34,825 bases of DNA from an uncultured Acetobacteraceae bacterium (GTDB lineage: Bacteria; Pseudomonadota; Alphaproteobacteria; Acetobacterales; Acetobacteraceae): the NCBI GenBank assembly GCA_903907955.1, contig CAIVPZ010000090.1, forward strand, positions 1-34,825, written 5' to 3'. Shown here one piece after another: positions 16,083 to 24,400 of the stretch. Position numbers and translations under genes: made by a program. Position 1 is the first letter of the stretch; every line of letters starts with the position of its first letter. The notes under the pieces were generated by a model. The model saw only the letters and a program-made list of their open reading frames with translations, did no database searches and was not told where the DNA came from.

Positions 16083-17573
16083 TCAGCCGAGCCGCCCGCC
16101 GAACTCCTGGGCCGCGATCCGCCGCAGCGTATCCACCGAACGGAACAGGCGCACCAGCCGCTTGCGTTCACGCTCGGACAGGCCGGCCAGCTTCAGATGG
16201 TTGGAGACCATGCGCCCCGCCTGCAGATCGGCCAGTTGCTGGCGGACCCGCAGGCCGGTCAGGATGGCGAAATCCTCGCCCAGCATGCCGCCGAACCCTT
16301 CGCTGACGCGGCCGGCCGCGATCAGCGTGCGCAGCCGCGGCATGGTGCCGGTTTCGGCAATGCCGTTGCGCAGCGCGAGCATGCGGATCAGCCCGACCAG
16401 CGGCAGCGTCGCCCGCAGCTTGAGGTCGATCTCGTCATGATGCTCGGCCACCGGCTCGCCCAGCAACTGGCCGAACAGGCCGAGCGGCACGTCGTGGCGC
16501 ACATGCTCCCAGGACAGCTGCTTCAGATACAGCGGCTGCTCGGCACAAACCTCCAGCACCGCCGTGCGCAGTTCGTCGCCCAGCGCGGCCTCCCGGCCGA
16601 CCGCGCGGAAGTCGAGGAAGATGTCGGCCCACATCACCGATTGCAGGCTGCGCCGGTGCGCCCAGCCGGCGATCTGCGCCCGCCACTGGCTGATCGACTT
16701 GCGCCACACCGGGTTGGTGGCCATCACATTGCCCCGGCACAACGGGAATCCGGCCAGTTCCAGCGCCCTGGTGAACCGCCCTGCCAGTTCGATGAACCAG
16801 CGATCCACCTGGTCGTGCTGCGCATCCGGGTAGTCGCCGAGAATGAAGCCGTTATCCTGATCGGGCCGCAGAAAGCTCTCGTGCCGGCCGGCGGACCCCA
16901 TCAGCAGCACGGTGAAGCGGACCGGCGGCTCGCCCCAGCCGTCCTCGGCCATCGACTCCACGCAGGTCTCGGTGATGCGGGCGATGAGGGCGTCGGTCAC
17001 CCCGCTCATGGCGGCCTGCACCGCGGAGGGGTCCTGCCCGTCGCGCAGCAGGGTCGACCACAGGGCGGCCCGCTCCGACCAGCCGGGCAGCCGGGCATGG
17101 TCGAGATAGGCGTTGAGGGGATCGAGCAGGGGCGCAAGCATGGCCGCCGTGGTCAGCAGGCCGAGCGGACGCCCGCCGCCATCCACCACCCCGAGAACGC
17201 GCCGGCGCTCGCGCAGCAGCCGCCCGGCCGCCTCGTGCAGCAGGTCGGCGCCGCCGACCAGTGCGGCCGGGCCTTCCATGATCCGCTCGACCGGAGTCGC
17301 CGGATCGGCCTGGAACAGGGCGTCGCGCAGCAGCAGGTCGGCATCCAGCAGCCCGGCGGCGCGCCCCTGCGCGTCGGTGATCAGGCAGGCCCGGGCCTCC
17401 GACCGGCGGAGCACGCCCACCGCGGCCAGCAGCGGCGTGCCGACCGGCACGACCGGCGGGTCCGGTCGCATTGCATCGGCCACCCGGCGGGTCAGCCAGC
17501 CAAGCAGCGCGCTGGTGCGGGGCAAAGCGGGCAACTCCGGCATACCAGCCGGCGCGATGTAACCATCCGCCAT
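16083..17573 (-). CDS. CBS-domain nucleotidyltransferase-like protein (DUF294 / DUF294_C)
   Basis: The 496-residue protein has a CBS pair (about 30-150, VADAMRPDPPVVPVGTPLLA through LGLLTTAAML), then a DUF294 nucleotidyltransferase-like domain. That domain has the GlnD-like motif MGSAGRHESFLRPDQDNGFI: Gly226-Ser227, Arg230, Asp238 and Asp240 are all kept, so the metal-binding site looks intact. A DUF294_C helical domain fills the rest. CBS pairs commonly sense adenine nucleotides; the transferase reaction of this family is not established. ATG 17573 follows the CBS-BON stop by three bases, showing a tight operon. It probably acts in the cytoplasm as a signal or stress regulator. Confidence 0.9.
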   Translation of the reverse strand: MADGYIAPAGMPELPALPRTSALLGWLTRRVADAMRPDPPVVPVGTPLLAAVGVLRRSEARACLITDAQGRAAGLLDADLLLRDALFQADPATPVERIMEGPAALVGGADLLHEAAGRLLRERRRVLGVVDGGGRPLGLLTTAAMLAPLLDPLNAYLDHARLPGWSERAALWSTLLRDGQDPSAVQAAMSGVTDALIARITETCVESMAEDGWGEPPVRFTVLLMGSAGRHESFLRPDQDNGFILGDYPDAQHDQVDRWFIELAGRFTRALELAGFPLCRGNVMATNPVWRKSISQWRAQIAGWAHRRSLQSVMWADIFLDFRAVGREAALGDELRTAVLEVCAEQPLYLKQLSWEHVRHDVPLGLFGQLLGEPVAEHHDEIDLKLRATLPLVGLIRMLALRNGIAETGTMPRLRTLIAAGRVSEGFGGMLGEDFAILTGLRVRQQLADLQAGRMVSNHLKLAGLSERERKRLVRLFRSVDTLRRIAAQEFGGRLG

Positions 17574-17576
17574 GGG

Positions 17577-18293
17577 TCAGGCCGCGAACGAGCCGGGAAA
17601 CAGCGGATAGGGCTCTTCCGACAGCACGATCATGTGATTGCGCACGGCCTTCACGCCGGCAATGCCCTGGGCGGCCAGTTCCAGCGCCCGCAACTCCTCG
17701 GGCGTGGCCACCAGGCCCCAGAGATGCACGACGGCGTCGCTGACGACCACCGTGTTTTCCGCCCGGCGGCTCCAGGTCTGCCGGCCGAGTTCGGCCAGCA
17801 GGGCCGCGCGGATGGCCGCATCGTCGGCGGCGACCCCGGCGCCGGTCTCGGGATGCTGGGAGGCGAAGGCGCGCAGCAGGTTGGCGCGGCTGACGATGCC
17901 GACCAGCCGGCCATCCTCCACCACCGGCACGCGCTTGATGCGGTTCTGCTCCATCAGGTCGGCCAGGTCGGCCAGCGGCGTGTCGCGGGTGGCGGTGACC
18001 ACATCATGGGTCATGATGTCGCGCGCGATGGTGCCGTGCGAGCGGACATATTCCTCGGCCAGCGTTGCCGTGCCGGTGAAGAATGCGCGCCAGCTGCCGC
18101 GGCGCTTCTCGGTGCCGAGCTCGACGCGGCGCAGCAGGTCGCCTTCGCTGACCACGCCGAGCAGCGCGCCGCTCTCGTCGGTCACCGGCACACCGGAGAT
18201 GCCGCGGGCAAGGAGCAGTTGAACGATCTGCGGCACCGGGGTCTCCGGCCCGATGGTCACGACCTCACGGGTCATCACGTCGCCTGCGTCCAT
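17577..18293 (-). CDS. CBS-pair and BON-domain stress protein
   Basis: The 238-residue product contains two CBS motifs: AGDVMTREVVTIGPETPVPQ onward with GISGVPVTDESGALLGVVSEGDLL, and AIRDIMTH-type sequence with IKRVPVVEDGRLVGIVSRANLL. A BON domain follows (AIRAALLAELGRQTW through GIAGVKAVRNHMIVL). CBS pairs bind adenosyl ligands; BON domains contact phospholipids or proteins. ATG 18293 has a strong GAGGAGG site, and the much longer upstream frame is antisense to the Usp gene and is rejected. It is the first gene of the leftward operon and lies 56 bases from the FNR-type box, which could place a promoter at good distance (a TGTTAT -10-like hexamer at 18320-18325). Confidence 0.92.
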   Translation of the reverse strand: MDAGDVMTREVVTIGPETPVPQIVQLLLARGISGVPVTDESGALLGVVSEGDLLRRVELGTEKRRGSWRAFFTGTATLAEEYVRSHGTIARDIMTHDVVTATRDTPLADLADLMEQNRIKRVPVVEDGRLVGIVSRANLLRAFASQHPETGAGVAADDAAIRAALLAELGRQTWSRRAENTVVVSDAVVHLWGLVATPEELRALELAAQGIAGVKAVRNHMIVLSEEPYPLFPGSFAA

Positions 18294-18348
18294 GGCAACC
18301 TCCTCGCTCCAACGCGCGCATAACATGAACGTTTGCCGCGGTGCGGCA

Positions 18349-18362
18349 TTGATCTGGATCAG
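18349..18362. promoter_or_regulatory. FNR/FixK-type binding site between divergent stress operons
   Basis: The sequence TTGATCTGGATCAG matches the TTGAT-N4-ATCAA consensus of FNR, FixK and DNR regulators with one mismatch in the last base. Its centre is about 95 bases from the Usp start and about 62 from the CBS-BON start. On the minus strand a -41.5 position would put transcription near 18314, next to a -10-like TGTTAT. On the plus strand the same rule gives a start near 18397. One site could therefore serve both directions. Binding is inferred, not shown. Confidence 0.7.
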
Positions 18363-18450
18363 GCGCGACAGGGCGAAAGTTTCGTGCTTGACTGCACGGC
18401 AGCGCCTCGCCGCGCCAAGCGCACGGTGTGCCGCGCCGAGGAGGATCGCG

Positions 18451-19317
18451 ATGTACAGGTATCTGCTGGTGCCGGCGACCGGCGCCGCGGTCGACGAGGC
18501 GGTGTTCGAGACGGCGCTGCTGGCCGCCCGGCCGTTCGCATCGCATCTGGAATTCCTGCATGTGCGCGTAGATGTGACCGAGATCGTGATCTCGATGTCC
18601 ACCGGCGGGCTTGGCGGCGGCGGCGCGGTGCAGGGGGTGGTGGACAAGCTTGAAGCCGAATCGAAGCAGCTTGAAGCCCGGGCCTGGCAGGGCGTCGAGA
18701 CTTTCTGCGAGCGCAACGCGATCCCCCGCGGCACGCCGCGGCCGGGCGAGGGGCTGTCGGCCGAGTTCACGGTGGAAACCGGCAGCGACGCGCAGTGGAT
18801 CGCCGAATACGGCCGGTTCGCCGACCTGGTGGTGGTCGGGCGGGCGCAGCCCGGGCACGAAATGGCCATGGAAGTGCTGGAGGCGGCGCTGATGGATACC
18901 GGGCGGCCCCTGCTGGTGGCGCCGCCGGTGGCTCCGAAGACGCTGCTGGGCACCGTCGTCATCGCCTGGAAGGACACGCCCGAGGCGGCCCGCGCGGTTG
19001 CCGCCGCGGCGCCGCTGCTGGAGCGCGCCGAGCAGGTGGTGATCGTGACGGTGGTCGAGGAGGACGAGGCGCGCGAGCACACCTCCGACCGGCTGCTGCG
19101 CAGCCTGCGCTGGCACAACCCCAACACCTGCGTCCGCCAGCTTGGCCGCGAACGGCGCAAACCGGTGGATGTGATGCTGCAGGAAGCCAAACGGCTGCAG
19201 GCAAGCCTGGTCGTGATGGGCGGCTACAGCCACAGCCGGCTGCGGGAGGTGGTGTTCGGCGGCTTCACCAACCGTATCCTGTCGGGCGTGGATGTGCCGG
19301 TCCTGATGGCGCACTGA
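18451..19317 (+). CDS. Universal stress protein, two Usp domains
   Basis: The 288-residue product is a tandem UspA protein. Domain 1 (about 1-145) starts MYRYLLVPATGAAVDEAVFE and includes FADLVVVGRAQPG. Domain 2 (about 150-288) has GTVVIAWKDTPEAARAVAAA and ends with the nucleotide-binding-like turn VMGGYSHSRLREVVFGGFTN. A GAGGAGGA site precedes ATG 18451. Tandem Usp proteins are widespread in low-oxygen and stationary-phase regulons; here the FNR-type box upstream supports that. It is followed after 24 bases by the FtsH-like gene and probably shares its transcript. Confidence 0.93.
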   Translation: MYRYLLVPATGAAVDEAVFETALLAARPFASHLEFLHVRVDVTEIVISMSTGGLGGGGAVQGVVDKLEAESKQLEARAWQGVETFCERNAIPRGTPRPGEGLSAEFTVETGSDAQWIAEYGRFADLVVVGRAQPGHEMAMEVLEAALMDTGRPLLVAPPVAPKTLLGTVVIAWKDTPEAARAVAAAAPLLERAEQVVIVTVVEEDEAREHTSDRLLRSLRWHNPNTCVRQLGRERRKPVDVMLQEAKRLQASLVVMGGYSHSRLREVVFGGFTNRILSGVDVPVLMAH

Positions 19318-19341
19318 GCCGCCCCAACCCTGTCCCCTGTG

Positions 19342-21168
19342 ATGCGCAAGCTGCCCTACATCCAGTTGCTCTGGCTGGCGGCGATCATCACCATGATGCT
19401 CGTCTCACTGACGCAGCTTGGCGCGATCCCGGCCGAACAGATGCCGTACAGCCGGTTCCAGCAGTTGCTGGACGACGGCAGGATCGCCCGCGTCACGGTT
19501 GCCGGCGACACCATCCGCGGCGAACTGAAGGAAAAACTCCCCAACGGGGCCACCAGCTTCGTCACCCAGCGGGTGCCGCCGGAGATCGCCACCGCATTGT
19601 CCGCGCATGGGGTGGAGTATTCCGGGGCGCCCGGCATGGGCGCGTTCGGGCAGGTGCTGTCCTGGATCATGCCGCCGCTGCTGTTCGTCGGCATCTGGAT
19701 CGCCGCCAGCCGGATGATGTCGGGCGGCCGGGGCGGCGGCGGCGGCATGCTGGGCGGCGGTCTGCTCTCGGTCGGCCGCAGCCGGGCCAAGCTGGTGGCG
19801 GAGACCGGCGTCCGCACGACCTTCGACGACGTCGCCGGCGTCGACGAGGCCAAGGAGGAACTGCACGAAATCGTCGACTTCCTGAAGCGTCCGGACGAAT
19901 TCACCCGGCTGGGCGCGCATATGCCACGCGGCGTGCTGCTGGTGGGGCCGCCGGGCACCGGCAAGACGCTGCTGGCCCGCGCCGTGGCGGGCGAGGCGGG
20001 GGTGCCGTTCTTCGCCACCAACGGCGCCGAGTTCGTCGAGATGTTCGTGGGCGTGGGCGCCGCCCGCGTGCGCGACCTGTTCGAGCAGGCGCGCGAGGCC
20101 GCCCCCTGCATCATCTTCATCGACGAACTGGATGCGCTGGGGCGGGCGCGGCACGCCTCGCCGATCACCGGCCAGGACGAGAAGGAGCAGACGCTCAACC
20201 AGTTGCTCGCCGAAATGGACGGGTTCGACCGGTCGGTGGCGGTGGTCATTCTCGCCGCGACCAACCGGCCGGAAATCCTCGACCCGGCCCTGCTGCGGGC
20301 CGGCCGCTTCGACCGCCAGGTGCTGGTGGACCGGCCGGAGAAGAAGGGCCGCATCGACATCCTCAAGGTCCATCTGGTGGCGCTGACCCTGGCGCCGGAC
20401 GTGGACCTGGCGGAGATCGCCGCGATGACGCCGGGCTTCACCGGCGCCGACCTGGCCAACCTGGCCAACGAGGCGGCGGTGCAGGCCACCCGCCGCCGCG
20501 CCGCCGCCATCGCCATGCAGGACTTCACGGCGGCGATCGAGCGCATCATCGCCGGGCTGGAGAAGCGCTCGCGGGTGCTGATCCCGCGCGAGCGGCGGAC
20601 GGTGGCCTATCACGAGATGGGCCACGCGCTGGTGGCGATGGCGACCCCGGGCGCCGACCCGGTCACCAAGGTTTCCATCATTCCGCGCGGCATCGGAGCA
20701 CTGGGCTACACCATGTCACGGCCCACCGAGGACCGCTTCCTGATGGGGCGCAGCGAACTGGAGGCGAAGCTCGCGGTGCTGATGGGGGGGCGGGCCGCGG
20801 AGATGCTGACCGGGCCCGACATTTCCACCGGGGCGGCCGACGATCTGGCGCGGGCGACCGATATCGCGCGCGGCATGGTGCTGCGCTACGGCATGGACGA
20901 CACGCTCGGGCCGGTGGCCTGGGATACCGATGAGGGGCATTTCCTCGACCAGCCCGGGGCGTTCTGGCGGCCCCGGCGGTTCTCGGAGCATACCGCCCGC
21001 GAAATCGACCAGGCGGTGCAGGGAACCCTCCAGCGGGCGCTGGAGCGGGCGCTGGAGGTGCTGCGCGCCAACCGCGCGGCGCTGGACGCGGGGGCGAACA
21101 GCCTGCTGGCGCTGGAGACGCTGACGGTCGATCAGATCCCCAGGCCGGTGCCACCGGACGCGGCGTAG
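19342..21168 (+). CDS. ftsH: FtsH-like membrane AAA+ zinc metalloprotease (accessory copy)
   Basis: FtsH proteases extract and degrade membrane and soluble proteins. The 608-residue protein has TM1 (about 7-28), a short periplasmic domain, TM2 (about 105-125) and a Gly-rich linker. The AAA+ core has Walker A GPPGTGKT (near 202-209), Walker [12 protein letters not shown] and the [20 protein letters not shown] sensor/arginine-finger region. The peptidase has the intact zinc motif H424-E-M-G-H428 and downstream Asp in [14 protein letters not shown] lies one codon upstream, and neither start has a good binding site, so coupling to the Usp gene is likely. Its setting in a stress island rather than beside hflKC or tilS suggests an accessory paralogue of the housekeeping FtsH. 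Confidence 0.93.
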   Translation: MRKLPYIQLLWLAAIITMMLVSLTQLGAIPAEQMPYSRFQQLLDDGRIARVTVAGDTIRGELKEKLPNGATSFVTQRVPPEIATALSAHGVEYSGAPGMGAFGQVLSWIMPPLLFVGIWIAASRMMSGGRGGGGGMLGGGLLSVGRSRAKLVAETGVRTTFDDVAGVDEAKEELHEIVDFLKRPDEFTRLGAHMPRGVLLVGPPGTGKTLLARAVAGEAGVPFFATNGAEFVEMFVGVGAARVRDLFEQAREAAPCIIFIDELDALGRARHASPITGQDEKEQTLNQLLAEMDGFDRSVAVVILAATNRPEILDPALLRAGRFDRQVLVDRPEKKGRIDILKVHLVALTLAPDVDLAEIAAMTPGFTGADLANLANEAAVQATRRRAAAIAMQDFTAAIERIIAGLEKRSRVLIPRERRTVAYHEMGHALVAMATPGADPVTKVSIIPRGIGALGYTMSRPTEDRFLMGRSELEAKLAVLMGGRAAEMLTGPDISTGAADDLARATDIARGMVLRYGMDDTLGPVAWDTDEGHFLDQPGAFWRPRRFSEHTAREIDQAVQGTLQRALERALEVLRANRAALDAGANSLLALETLTVDQIPRPVPPDAA

Positions 21169-21186
21169 GACCGGGGCGGCCGGTCA

Positions 21187-21756
21187 TCAGGTGTGCGGCT
21201 GGGGCAGCAGTCCGGCGACGTTCCAGTACGGCACCACGAAATCGGCGCCAGAAATGATGTGGCCATCGGCGGCCGAAATCAGCTTGAGGCTGACATAGAC
21301 CTTATCGTAGGCCGCGGCATAAGTGCCGGTCAGGATGGCGACGACACTGGGCGGCGCCATCAGCGCCTGCGCATTCCGCGACAGAAAGAACTCGCCGTTG
21401 CCCGGCTTGAGGCTGACGCCGCTGCGCAGCCGGATTTCCGAGACGGCATGCCCGTTCTGCGCCAGCCGGGTGCGGATCAGGTCAGCGGCGATATTCCCGA
21501 GCGCGGAACTCTGGTCGAGGTTCTGGACATCCGCAACCGACGCAACGACGAGCGGCGTTTCCGCCGTGATCTGTGGCGCCGCGGCAAGAATGAGATCGAC
21601 GGCACGATAGGTCAGCGTGCCGAAATCACCCAGCGCGTAGGGCGCGGACCCGATGGTCGTGGAGCCGATGCCGTTCGTCGGCGGATCATTGACGCAGCCC
21701 GCCAGGGCCAAGCCGAGGGGAATGACAACCGCAAGGCGCGGCAGGATGGAGCGCAT
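21187..21756 (-). CDS. FlgO-family lipoprotein
   Basis: The 189-residue product has a lipoprotein signal ending LALAGC (Cys near 20) and a domain like the FlgO family: TPLVVASVADVQNLDQSSAL, then GNIAADLIRTRLAQNGHAVSEIRL, a FFLSRNAQALM segment and AILTGTYAAAYDKVYVSLKL. FlgO is an outer-membrane lipoprotein tied to flagellar rotation in Vibrio and found beyond flagellated bacteria; here no flagellar gene is nearby, so the role may differ. The ATG at 21756 is chosen because AGGCGG lies 9 bases before it; ATG 21765 in the same frame is possible. Repeat copy C separates it from the other lipoprotein gene upstream. Confidence 0.78.
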   Translation of the reverse strand: MRSILPRLAVVIPLGLALAGCVNDPPTNGIGSTTIGSAPYALGDFGTLTYRAVDLILAAAPQITAETPLVVASVADVQNLDQSSALGNIAADLIRTRLAQNGHAVSEIRLRSGVSLKPGNGEFFLSRNAQALMAPPSVVAILTGTYAAAYDKVYVSLKLISAADGHIISGADFVVPYWNVAGLLPQPHT

Positions 21757-21772
21757 ATATGGCATCCGCCTG

Positions 21773-21880
21773 GTCAGGGCCTGTGAAGCAATCGAACTTG
21801 CGCATGAACGCCCGCTGATTTCATTGCGCGTTTCCGACAATACCGGAGCGCCGCGGGCATTCATTGACAAACCCTCAGGG
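21773..21880 (+). repeat. Dispersed ~107-bp palindromic element, copy C (diverged arms)
   Basis: It begins GTCAGGGCCTG and ends ACCCTCAGGG. The arms are TTGCGCATGAACGCCCGC (21798-21815) and GCGGGCATTCATTGACAA (21853-21870). The GC-rich halves still pair but the A/T tracts of copies B and D are replaced. It provides the TGA stop (21875-21877) of the lipoprotein gene. It lies between the two lipoprotein genes, so it may set their relative expression. Confidence 0.85.
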
Positions 21881-22633
21881 GTCGTAGCGGAGCCGACGCG
21901 CAGCCAGCGGCGGGTCTTCGCCGGCCCAGGATGTAATCGGCGTCAGCTGCGCGGCCTTGGCGTAGAGCGGGATGTCACGGTCGCGGATATAGACCGGCTC
22001 CTGAAGCTTCATGATCAAACGGTCCTCGGCCATAATCGTCGCCTTCCAAACGGCTTCGGCGTTCGACGTCGGCGTAAGGGCGATGACCAGATCACTGAAG
22101 GCGCCCAGACCCAGCGCCGTCCAGGTCGCGGCATCCGCCGCGGCCCAGGGTGACATCGGCGCCGCCGCGCCCAGCACGATCCCCGGAATGGCAGCCACCG
22201 CCACCGTGGTTCCAAGCAGTCCGGGCGGCTTGTCGCGCGGACTCCATTGCACGAAATCCACGTCCAGGTTCACCACGGTGGCGCCCGCCGGCGCGCGCGC
22301 GATGGCGCCGCCGCGGTTGAGGATGTCGGCTTCCAAAGTGTCGGCCACTTCGCGAAGGAACGCCGAATCCGGCGCCAGCACCCGCACGAACACCGCCGGC
22401 GGGGGCACCACCGGCGGGGGCACCGCGATCGGCGGTTCAGGCTGCCCGTATGCCGGCGGCAGCAGGCCGCGCCAGGCCATTTCCGCAGCGATCCTGTACG
22501 CCACGGCATTCCAGTCGCGGACCGTGTTTTCGCTGCTCTGAAATGCCGGCGGTTTCAGCGCGACCGCAGGTTGATTGCAGCCGGCCAGCAGGCACGCGGC
22601 AGCCGCCAGGCAAAACTCGGTCCAGCGTCGCAT
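21875..22633 (-). CDS. Putative lipoprotein with Pro-rich linker
   Basis: The 252-residue product starts MRRWTEFCLAAAACLLAGC, a clear lipoprotein signal with lipidation at Cys19. A Pro-rich linker (PPIAVPPPVVPPPAV) precedes a domain with RVLAPDSAFLREVADTLEAD and VVNLDVDFVQW, followed by a long hydrophobic stretch (around LGTTVAVAAIPGIVLGAA) that may be a membrane segment or buried core. ATG 22633 has GAGGG upstream. It is upstream of the FlgO-like gene in the same orientation, and the two could act together at the outer membrane. I do not recognise the family. Its stop is the TGA inside repeat copy C. Confidence 0.75.
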   Translation of the reverse strand: MRRWTEFCLAAAACLLAGCNQPAVALKPPAFQSSENTVRDWNAVAYRIAAEMAWRGLLPPAYGQPEPPIAVPPPVVPPPAVFVRVLAPDSAFLREVADTLEADILNRGGAIARAPAGATVVNLDVDFVQWSPRDKPPGLLGTTVAVAAIPGIVLGAAAPMSPWAAADAATWTALGLGAFSDLVIALTPTSNAEAVWKATIMAEDRLIMKLQEPVYIRDRDIPLYAKAAQLTPITSWAGEDPPLAARRLRYDP

Positions 22634-22946
22634 CTGGCCCTCTATCAGGGAGATAGCGGAACAACTGCAAGCAGTCTGAGCGGGAAGCCCTGGCGAGTCA
22701 ACACGGGTGCGAACACCCGGCGCCGGCCATTGTATTGCATTCGCTCGGCTTTCTTCCGCCGCTGGCGGCAAGGGCGGACGTTTCGCCGGCAATCGGAAGA
22801 CCGCTGCCGGCCATGATCGCGTTGGTTTGAACCGGCCCCGGCGGACCGGCCGGCGCCCGCCCCCCTGGCGGTGCCGGCCGGTTCGTGGCAGCAGAGGCGC
22901 CGCATCGCCGAAGCGAGTTCCCGCCGCCCATGACTGGCCTGCCCGC
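22634..22946. other. Intergenic region between divergent lipoprotein and folM genes (313 bp)
   Basis: No gene I can support lies here, although long frames run through it. A perfect 6-bp hairpin CGGGTG-CGAA-CACCCG (22704-22719) is visible. The region must hold promoters for both genes, but no convincing -35/-10 pair stands out. A seven-codon frame ATG...TGA (22930-22950) overlaps the folM start as ATGA and could couple translation. Confidence 0.4.
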
Positions 22947-23735
22947 ATGACGGATCTGACCGCCAGCATCGCCGCCGCCATTCCGCGCGCCGCGCTGGTG
23001 ACCGGCGGCGCCCACCGGCTTGGCCGCGCCATCACGCTGGCGCTCGCCGATGCCGGATTCGCGGTGGCGGTGCACTGCCACGGCAGCGTCGCGGCGGCCG
23101 AGGAGACCGCCGCGGCGGTGCGGGCGCGCGGCCGTCGCGCCGCCGTGCTGCCGGCCGACCTGACCGACGAGGCGGCGGCGAACGCCCTGCTGCCGGCCGC
23201 CGCGGCGGCGCTCGGGCCGATCGGCGTGCTGGTCAACAACGCCAGCAGCTTCGCGCGCGACGAATGGCACGACGCCACCCGCGCCAGCTGGGACCACCAC
23301 ATCGAACCCAACCTGCGCGCGCCCTTCGTGCTCATGCAGGCGTTCGCCCACGCCCTGCCGGAGAGTGCCGAGGGCGTGGTCATCAACATGCTGGATCAGC
23401 GGGTCTGGTCGCTCACCCCGCATTTCGTTTCCTACACCGTGTCCAAGGCCGGACTGTGGGCGCTGACGCAGAGCATGGCGCTCGCTTTGGCGCCGCGCAT
23501 CCGCGTCAATGCCATCGGCCCCGGCCCGGCCCTGCCAAGCCCCCGCCAGACCCCGGCGCAGTTCGCCCGGCAATGCGCGCAGGTGCCGCTGCGGCACGGC
23601 AGCGGGCCGGCGGAAGTGGCACGGGCCGCGCTCGCGATCCTGGCGCTGCCGTCGCTGACCGGGCAGATGCTGGCGCTGGACGGCGGCCAGCATCTGCAGT
23701 GGAGCCCGGCGCTGGGCCCGCCGCCCGAGGAGTAG
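22947..23735 (+). CDS. folM: Short-chain reductase of pteridine reductase (PTR1/FolM) type
   Basis: The 262-residue SDR protein has the TGX3RXG cofactor motif of pteridine reductases (TGGAHRLG, residues 19-26), NNAS, and the catalytic set Asp150 (NMLDQR), Tyr163 and Lys167 (YTVSK). PTR1 uses Asp181, Tyr194 and Lys198; the 13- and 4-residue spacings are the same, and ordinary SDRs have Ser in place of this Asp. This supports reduction of dihydropterins (FolM, dihydromonapterin reductase) rather than a sugar or acyl substrate. The folB gene follows after 6 bases, so the context is folate or pterin synthesis. No folP or folK is present in the window. Confidence 0.87.
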   Translation: MTDLTASIAAAIPRAALVTGGAHRLGRAITLALADAGFAVAVHCHGSVAAAEETAAAVRARGRRAAVLPADLTDEAAANALLPAAAAALGPIGVLVNNASSFARDEWHDATRASWDHHIEPNLRAPFVLMQAFAHALPESAEGVVINMLDQRVWSLTPHFVSYTVSKAGLWALTQSMALALAPRIRVNAIGPGPALPSPRQTPAQFARQCAQVPLRHGSGPAEVARAALAILALPSLTGQMLALDGGQHLQWSPALGPPPEE

Positions 23736-23741
23736 GTGGGT

Positions 23742-24200
23742 ATGGAAAATCCCCGCATCGCCGATGCCGTCCGCGGCCTCCGCCACGTGTTCCTGCGCGA
23801 CCTGGTGCTGCCGGCCCGCATCGGCGTGCACCCGCACGAACATGCCGGGCCGCAGCGGGTGCGCATCAATGTCGATCTGGCGGTGGAGGACGAAGCGGCG
23901 CGGGCCGCCACCGGCGGCGGCGTGGCCGCGCTGTCGCGCCCGCCGGTCGGCCACCCGGTGGCAGGCCCCGTGGGACAGGACGAACTGTCGCGGGTGGTGG
24001 ATTACGAAGCGGTGGCCAACGCCGTGCGGGCCATCGTGGCGGCCGGCCATGTGCGGCTGGTCGAGACCCTGGCCGAGCGGATCGCCGAGGCATGCCTGAC
24101 CGACCGGCGGGTGGCGCTGGCTCGCGTGAGAGTTGAAAAACTGGACATATTCCCAGATGCAACAAGCGCCGGCGTCGAGGTCGAGCGCCGGCGCCGATAA
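23742..24200 (+). CDS. folB: Dihydroneopterin aldolase
   Basis: FolB cleaves 7,8-dihydroneopterin to 6-hydroxymethyl-dihydropterin and glycolaldehyde in folate synthesis. The 152-residue product has the family features LRDLVLPARIGVHPHEHAGP (with the conserved Glu), VDYEAVANAVRAIV, LVETLAERIAEACL, and a C-terminal VRVEKLDIFPDA with the catalytic Lys. A Gly/Pro-rich insert of about 25 residues (around 55-80) lengthens it over the usual 120 residues. ATG 23742 has GAGGAG upstream. It sits 6 bases after the folM-like gene, most likely in one transcript. Confidence 0.92.
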   Translation: MENPRIADAVRGLRHVFLRDLVLPARIGVHPHEHAGPQRVRINVDLAVEDEAARAATGGGVAALSRPPVGHPVAGPVGQDELSRVVDYEAVANAVRAIVAAGHVRLVETLAERIAEACLTDRRVALARVRVEKLDIFPDATSAGVEVERRRR

Positions 24201-24295
24201 GTTTTCCACGTCCCCCCTTGCGCGCCTTTGATTCCAGTCACATGCCGGCCAGAGTTCACAGATTCACCCGACTGACACATTTCTTTTCAATAAAA

Positions 24296-24400
24296 TCAAA
24301 GGACTAATTGGTCTGCATTGAAAGTGGGCATTCCGTTGAAGGCCAGGGATTCCGCGGCGTTGACCATGTTGCCCAATGGGTTTCCCACAATGTTATCCAC
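24296..24400 (-). pseudogene. Possible remnant of a protein gene (34 codons)
   Basis: The minus strand reads VDNIVGNPLGNMVNAAESLA then FNGMPTFNADQLVL and stop. The composition is protein-like, with regularly spaced hydrophobic residues. There is no good ribosome binding site and a TGA lies four codons upstream of the GTG. It may be the end of a decayed or foreign gene. Chance is possible. Confidence 0.2.

Noticed and set aside
17577-19190. A 537-codon minus-strand frame across the CBS-BON gene.
   Set aside because: Its N-terminal 300 residues are antisense to the Usp gene and low in protein character; ATG 18293 with GAGGAGG is the clear start.
22704-22719. Hairpin CGGGTG-CGAA-CACCCG as a terminator.
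   Set aside because: It lies between divergent gene starts and has no T tract.
24127-24142. Sequence GTGAGAGTTGAAAAAC resembling the dispersed element's end.
   Set aside because: It encodes the conserved VRVEKL segment of FolB, including the catalytic Lys, so the match is explained by the protein.
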